Assembly: GCA_910576815.1 (NCBI GenBank)
Contig: CAJTKA010000048.1
Location: forward strand, 1-23,560
Source: an uncultured Lachnospiraceae bacterium
GTDB lineage: Bacteria; Bacillota; Clostridia; Lachnospirales; Lachnospiraceae
Direction: 5' to 3'
DNA length: 23,560 nucleotides
Below the pieces are notes generated by a model, which was not told the DNA's origin, did not search any database, and saw only the letters and a program-made list of their open reading frames with translations. The first letter of the stretch is position 1. Every line of letters starts with the position of its first letter. This document shows, piece after piece, positions 19,921-23,560 of this stretch. The position numbers were made by a program, and so were the translations under genes.

Positions 19921-22506
19921 ATGCGGCGAAGAGGCGGAACAAAGCGGAATGTGGGAATCAAAAGCGTACCGATGCTTACTAAGATATTGTGGCCAATGCT
20001 CGTGCTGACACTGCTTCAAATTGTGATCTTTCTGGTGGTGCTGGCGTTGACGGGCGGGTTTTCCCGCATCAAAAATTATTCCTATAATATCATTTTTGAA
20101 AAGACAGAAAACCGCAAGGGATACGTTGAGTCGATGATGAATCAAAAAACCGACCTCGTGTATGAGACGGCGGGTGAGATCAATGCGCTCTTTGAGAAGA
20201 TGCTGGCGGAGGAGGACAGAAAGGCCTCGGAGCTAAAGACGGATAAGGAGTTTAGCAAGCGTTTGTTGAGCCGGTGCTCTGACGAACTGATTTCTCTGCT
20301 TCGGCGCGATATGGTGAACGATGTGTTTCTGATCCTGGATTCCGGCACGCTTTTTGATGACGGGGAGGAGCACCTTTTCCCCGGAATTTGTCTGCGGGAT
20401 ACGGATGTGATGGAAAACAGCATATCGGACAATAAGGATATCTTTATGGAAGTGGGGAGTTCGGCGGTGGCGAAAGCGCATGGCCTTACGCTGGATTCCG
20501 GCTGGACGCTGCATGTGGATGTGACGGATAAAGAACGGGCGGATTTTGTCTTCCGACCCATGGAAACTTATCAGACTTACGCCGATTCGCCGCTCTATAA
20601 TCTGGGATTTTGGAGCGTCCTTTCCAATATTTCGGATAACAGAGAGGGGAGCGTGAAGTACAGCCTGCCGCTGGTGACGGAGACGGGAGAGGTTTATGGC
20701 GTGCTGGGAATCGGCCTGCTGTCAAAGACCATCGCGCAGAATATTCCCGCCAACGATTTTTCTGCCGGAAGCGCGAGCTACATTCTGTCTGCAGACAAGG
20801 ACGGCAGCGGGCGCTATGTGCCCATGCTGTATACGGGATCGGCGTATGGGAGACTCGTCACAGAAGACACTGTTTTCAGTGAGGCGGCCCCTGTGGAGCA
20901 TAATCTTTATGATTTTTCGGTCAAAGGAGCAACTTCCTGTTTGGGAAGCATCCAAAAAATAAATCTGTACCGTTCCGGTTCACCGTATCGGAATCACCGC
21001 TGGGTGCTGATCTCGGTGGTGGACAGGGAACAGAGCCTGAGCCTTTATAATGTGTTGATGCAGACCATGCTTTTGTCCGTGGCGGTGACGCTGTGCCTGT
21101 GCATTGTCTTTGCAATGGTGGCCAGTCAGAGCATCAATCGGCCTGTGCAGCGCATTGTGAAGGAATTGGAGGAGAGCGGGCAGGGAATGGTGCAGTTTTC
21201 CTCCTCCGGCATCGAGGAGATGGATGTGCTGGCTTCGGCGATCACCGAGCTGCAAAAGCAGGTGGCGAAGTTGAAGGACGATGAGTACACGGCCAAGCTT
21301 CTGGAGGCAAACGAGGCTCTGCAGGAAGCGTATGCGGCCGCTACCAGCGCGAATATGGCCAAGACGGATTTCCTTTCCCGCATGAGCCACGACATCCGCA
21401 CGCCCATGAATGCCATCATCGGCATGACAACCATTGCCAAAAATAACCTGGAGGACAAGGAAAAGCTCTCCGGCTGCCTTTCTAAGATCAGTATGTCCAG
21501 CCATTATCTGCTGGGCTTGATCAACGAGGTGCTGGATATGAGTAAGATCGAAGCAGGGAAATTTACGTTGACGCTGGAAAATGTGAATCTTTTGCGGTTG
21601 GTGGACAGTCTTCTGGAGATGATAGGGCCTTCCGTGCGGGAGAAGAAGCATGAGCTGACGGTGGAGATCGGCGAAGTGGCACATGAGAACGTGAGCTGCG
21701 ACAGTGTTAGACTACAACAAATCTTCATGAATATGATGAGCAATGCCGTCAAGTATACGCCGCCCGGTGGAAAGCTTCGCTTTGCGGTTTCCGAGAAGCC
21801 TTCGGAGCGTGAAAATATCGGGTGTTATGAATTTGTTTTTGAGGATAACGGCAGGGGAATGTCGGAGGCCTTTCAGGAAAAGCTGTTCGAGCCGTTTGAG
21901 CGGGAGGAGGACGTGCGTGTCAATAAAGAACAGGGCACGGGCCTTGGAATGTCGATCACGCTGAATATCGTGAAACTGATGGACGGCGATATCCAAGTGG
22001 AGAGTGAGGCAGGCAAAGGCACGAAATTTACGGTCACAGTCTATCTGCCGTTCGTTGAGACACAGGCGGGCGAAGAAGCGGGCGAGCAGGGGATCAGCGC
22101 TGAGGAAGCAATGCAGGGCGAACGCTTCGCGGGACACAGGATCCTGGTGGCGGAGGACAACGAACTGAATCGTGAGATCGCGGGAGAGATATTCGCGATG
22201 GCGGGCCTTGTGGTAGAGATGGCGGAGAATGGCAGGGAGGCCGTGGAGAAATTCAAGGCTTCTGCGCCCGGTGAATTTGAGATGATCTTTATGGATATCC
22301 AGATGCCGGAGTTAAACGGCTACGAGGCAGCCGGGGAGATCCGCGCCCTGCCCAGAGAGGATGCTGAGAGCATCCCCATTGTGGCAATGACGGCAAACGC
22401 TTTCGCGGAGGATATCCAGAATGCCAGGGTGGCCGGCATGAACGATCATGTGGCCAAGCCGCTGGAGCTGGATAAACTCTTTGGTACGATGGCGCGGTAT
22501 TTATAG
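19921..22506 (+). CDS. Hybrid sensor histidine kinase / response regulator
   Basis: An 861-residue protein. ATG 19921 was chosen because AGGAG (19906-19910) lies 10 bases away, while the GTG at 19912 is only 1 base from it. The order is: a transmembrane helix at about 22-45; a long extracytoplasmic region of ~330 residues containing NLGFWSVLSN and YGVLGIGLLSKTIAQNIP, which look Cache-like; a second helix at about 380-403; a HAMP-like and coiled-coil linker; then HisKA with FLSRMSHDIRTPMN (His490). The HATPase domain follows, with NMMSNAVKYTPPGG, EDNGRGM, FEPFERE and GTGLGMSI. A C-terminal receiver has AEDN, FMDIQMPELNG (Asp792), AMTANAF and the VAKPLE Lys. There is no DNA-binding output domain, so phosphate probably passes to an Hpt or another regulator elsewhere. 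It is coupled to the solute-binding lipoprotein gene. Confidence 0.92.
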   Translation: MRRRGGTKRNVGIKSVPMLTKILWPMLVLTLLQIVIFLVVLALTGGFSRIKNYSYNIIFEKTENRKGYVESMMNQKTDLVYETAGEINALFEKMLAEEDRKASELKTDKEFSKRLLSRCSDELISLLRRDMVNDVFLILDSGTLFDDGEEHLFPGICLRDTDVMENSISDNKDIFMEVGSSAVAKAHGLTLDSGWTLHVDVTDKERADFVFRPMETYQTYADSPLYNLGFWSVLSNISDNREGSVKYSLPLVTETGEVYGVLGIGLLSKTIAQNIPANDFSAGSASYILSADKDGSGRYVPMLYTGSAYGRLVTEDTVFSEAAPVEHNLYDFSVKGATSCLGSIQKINLYRSGSPYRNHRWVLISVVDREQSLSLYNVLMQTMLLSVAVTLCLCIVFAMVASQSINRPVQRIVKELEESGQGMVQFSSSGIEEMDVLASAITELQKQVAKLKDDEYTAKLLEANEALQEAYAAATSANMAKTDFLSRMSHDIRTPMNAIIGMTTIAKNNLEDKEKLSGCLSKISMSSHYLLGLINEVLDMSKIEAGKFTLTLENVNLLRLVDSLLEMIGPSVREKKHELTVEIGEVAHENVSCDSVRLQQIFMNMMSNAVKYTPPGGKLRFAVSEKPSERENIGCYEFVFEDNGRGMSEAFQEKLFEPFEREEDVRVNKEQGTGLGMSITLNIVKLMDGDIQVESEAGKGTKFTVTVYLPFVETQAGEEAGEQGISAEEAMQGERFAGHRILVAEDNELNREIAGEIFAMAGLVVEMAENGREAVEKFKASAPGEFEMIFMDIQMPELNGYEAAGEIRALPREDAESIPIVAMTANAFAEDIQNARVAGMNDHVAKPLELDKLFGTMARYL

Positions 22507-23361
22507 ACTGTGTCCGGTAAGCAGTTCGTAGCCCTGCAGATATTTGTCAATGGTCTTTTGGACAATGTCGTCGGGCAGCTTCCAGTCGTGCCCTTCGTTG
22601 GCTTTCAGCCAGTCTCTGGCGAACTGCTTGTCAAAGGAGGGCTGGCTGTGGCCGGGTTCATACCCTTCCGCAGGCCAGAACCTGGAACTGTCGGGGGTGA
22701 GCATTTCATCGCCGACTACAATATTGCCATCTTCGTCGAGACCGAACTCAAATTTCGTGTCTGCGATGATGATGCCGCGGGTCAGCGCGTATTCTGCACA
22801 TTTTTGATAAAGAGCAATGGTGTAGTCTCTGAGCTTTTCCGCGTATTCGGCGCCCTTTCCAGGGTAATGCTTTTCCAGATAATCGACGCTCTGTTCAAAG
22901 GAGATGTTCTCGTCGTGGTCGCCGATCTCCGCCTTGGTGGAGGGGGTGTAGATGGCCTCAGGCAGCTTGTCCGATTCTTTCAGGCCTTCGGGCAGCGTGA
23001 TGCCGCAGACCGTGCCGTCCTTCTGATAGCTTGCCCAGCCGCTGCCGGTGATGTAACCGCGGACGATGCACTCGATGGGAAGCATGTCCAGTTTCTTACA
23101 GAGCATACTGTTGCCGGTAAACTGTTCCTGTCTGAAAAATTCGGGCATATCCTTTACATCCACGGAAATCATGTGGTTGGGCAGGATATCGCTTGTCATA
23201 TCGAACCAGAATTTTGACATCTGTGTCAGAACTGTTCCCTTCTTTGTCACCTGATTCTTTAAGATCACGTCAAAGCAGCTGATGCGGTCGGTCGCGACCA
23301 TGATCAGGCTGTCGCCGTTGTCATAAATTTCGCGTACTTTTCCTTCTTTGATTGGTTTCAT
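22501..23361 (-). CDS. purC: Phosphoribosylaminoimidazole-succinocarboxamide (SAICAR) synthase
   Basis: A 286-residue purine biosynthesis enzyme that condenses CAIR with aspartate using ATP to make SAICAR, in the cytoplasm. The N-terminus KEGKVREIYDNGDSLIMVAT and DRISCFDVIL is typical. Both family signatures are present: LPIECIVRGYITGSGW (about 94-109) and IADTKFEFG (about 199-207), followed by GDEMLTPDSSRFW with substrate-binding residues. Length is slightly above the shorter (~240) bacterial forms and similar to the longer class with the C-terminal extension ending KYLQGYELLTG. AAAGGAAGG at 23368-23376 precedes the ATG, and a promoter lies at 23395-23423. It appears to stand alone rather than in a pur operon. 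Its last two codon positions (22501-22506) overlap the end of the convergent kinase gene, with no terminator visible between them. Confidence 0.96.
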   Translation of the reverse strand: MKPIKEGKVREIYDNGDSLIMVATDRISCFDVILKNQVTKKGTVLTQMSKFWFDMTSDILPNHMISVDVKDMPEFFRQEQFTGNSMLCKKLDMLPIECIVRGYITGSGWASYQKDGTVCGITLPEGLKESDKLPEAIYTPSTKAEIGDHDENISFEQSVDYLEKHYPGKGAEYAEKLRDYTIALYQKCAEYALTRGIIIADTKFEFGLDEDGNIVVGDEMLTPDSSRFWPAEGYEPGHSQPSFDKQFARDWLKANEGHDWKLPDDIVQKTIDKYLQGYELLTGHSL

Positions 23362-23394
23362 GGCATTCCTTCCTTTAACATAGTAGTTACTACC

Positions 23395-23423
23395 ATACTA
23401 AACTAACAGGGAGAGATTGACAA
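23395..23423 (-). promoter_or_regulatory. Promoter of purC
   Basis: On the - strand, TTGTCA (23418-23423) and TAGTAT (23395-23400) are 17 bases apart, predicting a short leader of about 25 bases. A small dyad (GTAGT and ACTAC around one base, about 23382-23393) lies between the -10 and the gene and could be an operator. No purine riboswitch fits in so short a leader. Confidence 0.6.
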
Positions 23424-23474
23424 CAAAAATTTTGCGGAATCGTCTCAAGCGGGTATGGGAGCGGCAAAAAGAGC

Positions 23475-23503
23475 TTGTAAATCCTTCTGCGGTTCAGTAT
23501 AAT
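23475..23503 (+). promoter_or_regulatory. Promoter reading out of the right edge
   Basis: TTGTAA (23475-23480) and TATAAT (23498-23503) are separated by 17 bases. No start codon with a ribosome binding site follows before 23560, so the gene it serves lies beyond the window. Confidence 0.5.
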
Positions 23504-23560
23504 TTTATAATCTCTCGGAATCCTGAGTGATTATATCCAGCACAGTTGGTAATGAACATT

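Noticed and set aside
20980..21684. - strand open frame opposite the histidine kinase
   Set aside because: It lies antisense to the HisKA region, which has all expected motifs; no start context.

Overview
The window looks like chromosome of an anaerobic Firmicute, most likely a gut-type Clostridia of the family Lachnospiraceae. The grounds are strong AGGAGG-type ribosome binding sites, sigma-A-like promoters with 17 bp spacers, and a gene repertoire typical of that family (cytidylate-kinase-like protein, SPFH protein followed by a small RHH protein, substrate-binding protein beside a hybrid kinase, DUF5722 protein). These family calls come from reading the translations; no search was run.

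Layout. (1) 1-4705, + strand: an accessory-looking run of small genes: a DinB-like pseudogene, a membrane-anchored XRE regulator, a small ferredoxin, a shortened DUF3788-like protein, an ANT(6)-like nucleotidyltransferase, a GNAT pseudogene, two GNAT acetyltransferases and a frameshifted cupin. (2) 4719-6682: a cytidylate-kinase-like gene on the - strand, ending in a terminator hairpin, and divergently an uncharacterised 369-aa toroid-like protein. (3) 6687-11694: a xyloglucan-type glycosidase locus, with GH74 followed by a badly damaged GH31 alpha-xylosidase on the - strand and a divergent GH5 endoglucanase. None of the intact enzymes has a signal peptide. (4) 11663-12462: an epimerase remnant and a small conserved-looking protein. 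(5) 12491-15016: a promoter and structured 5' leader, then a chemoreceptor whose CZB zinc-binding motif lies in the extracytoplasmic region, then a zinc-dependent phospholipase C-like protein. (6) 15159-16805: a secreted DUF5722 TIM-barrel protein. (7) 16879-18144, - strand: an SPFH membrane protein and a ribbon-helix-helix protein directly coupled, behind a promoter overlapped by two 8-bp palindromes one helical turn apart. (8) 18325-22506, + strand: extended -10 promoter, three-way-junction-like leader, lipoprotein solute-binding protein and hybrid histidine kinase, with no transporter permease. (9) 22501-23361, - strand: purC, overlapping the kinase gene tail to tail by 6 bp.

Two themes stand out. 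First, gene decay is dense and mostly takes the form of internal deletions that keep both ends of a gene (DinB-like, GNAT, GH31, probably DUF3788-like), together with single-base losses in homopolymers (cupin, epimerase). Second, the right half is rich in sensing modules with unusual control regions: two unassigned structured leaders ahead of signalling genes, and a candidate autoregulatory operator at the SPFH-RHH operon. These are the best candidates for something undescribed. No rRNA, tRNA, CRISPR array or intact insertion sequence was seen.
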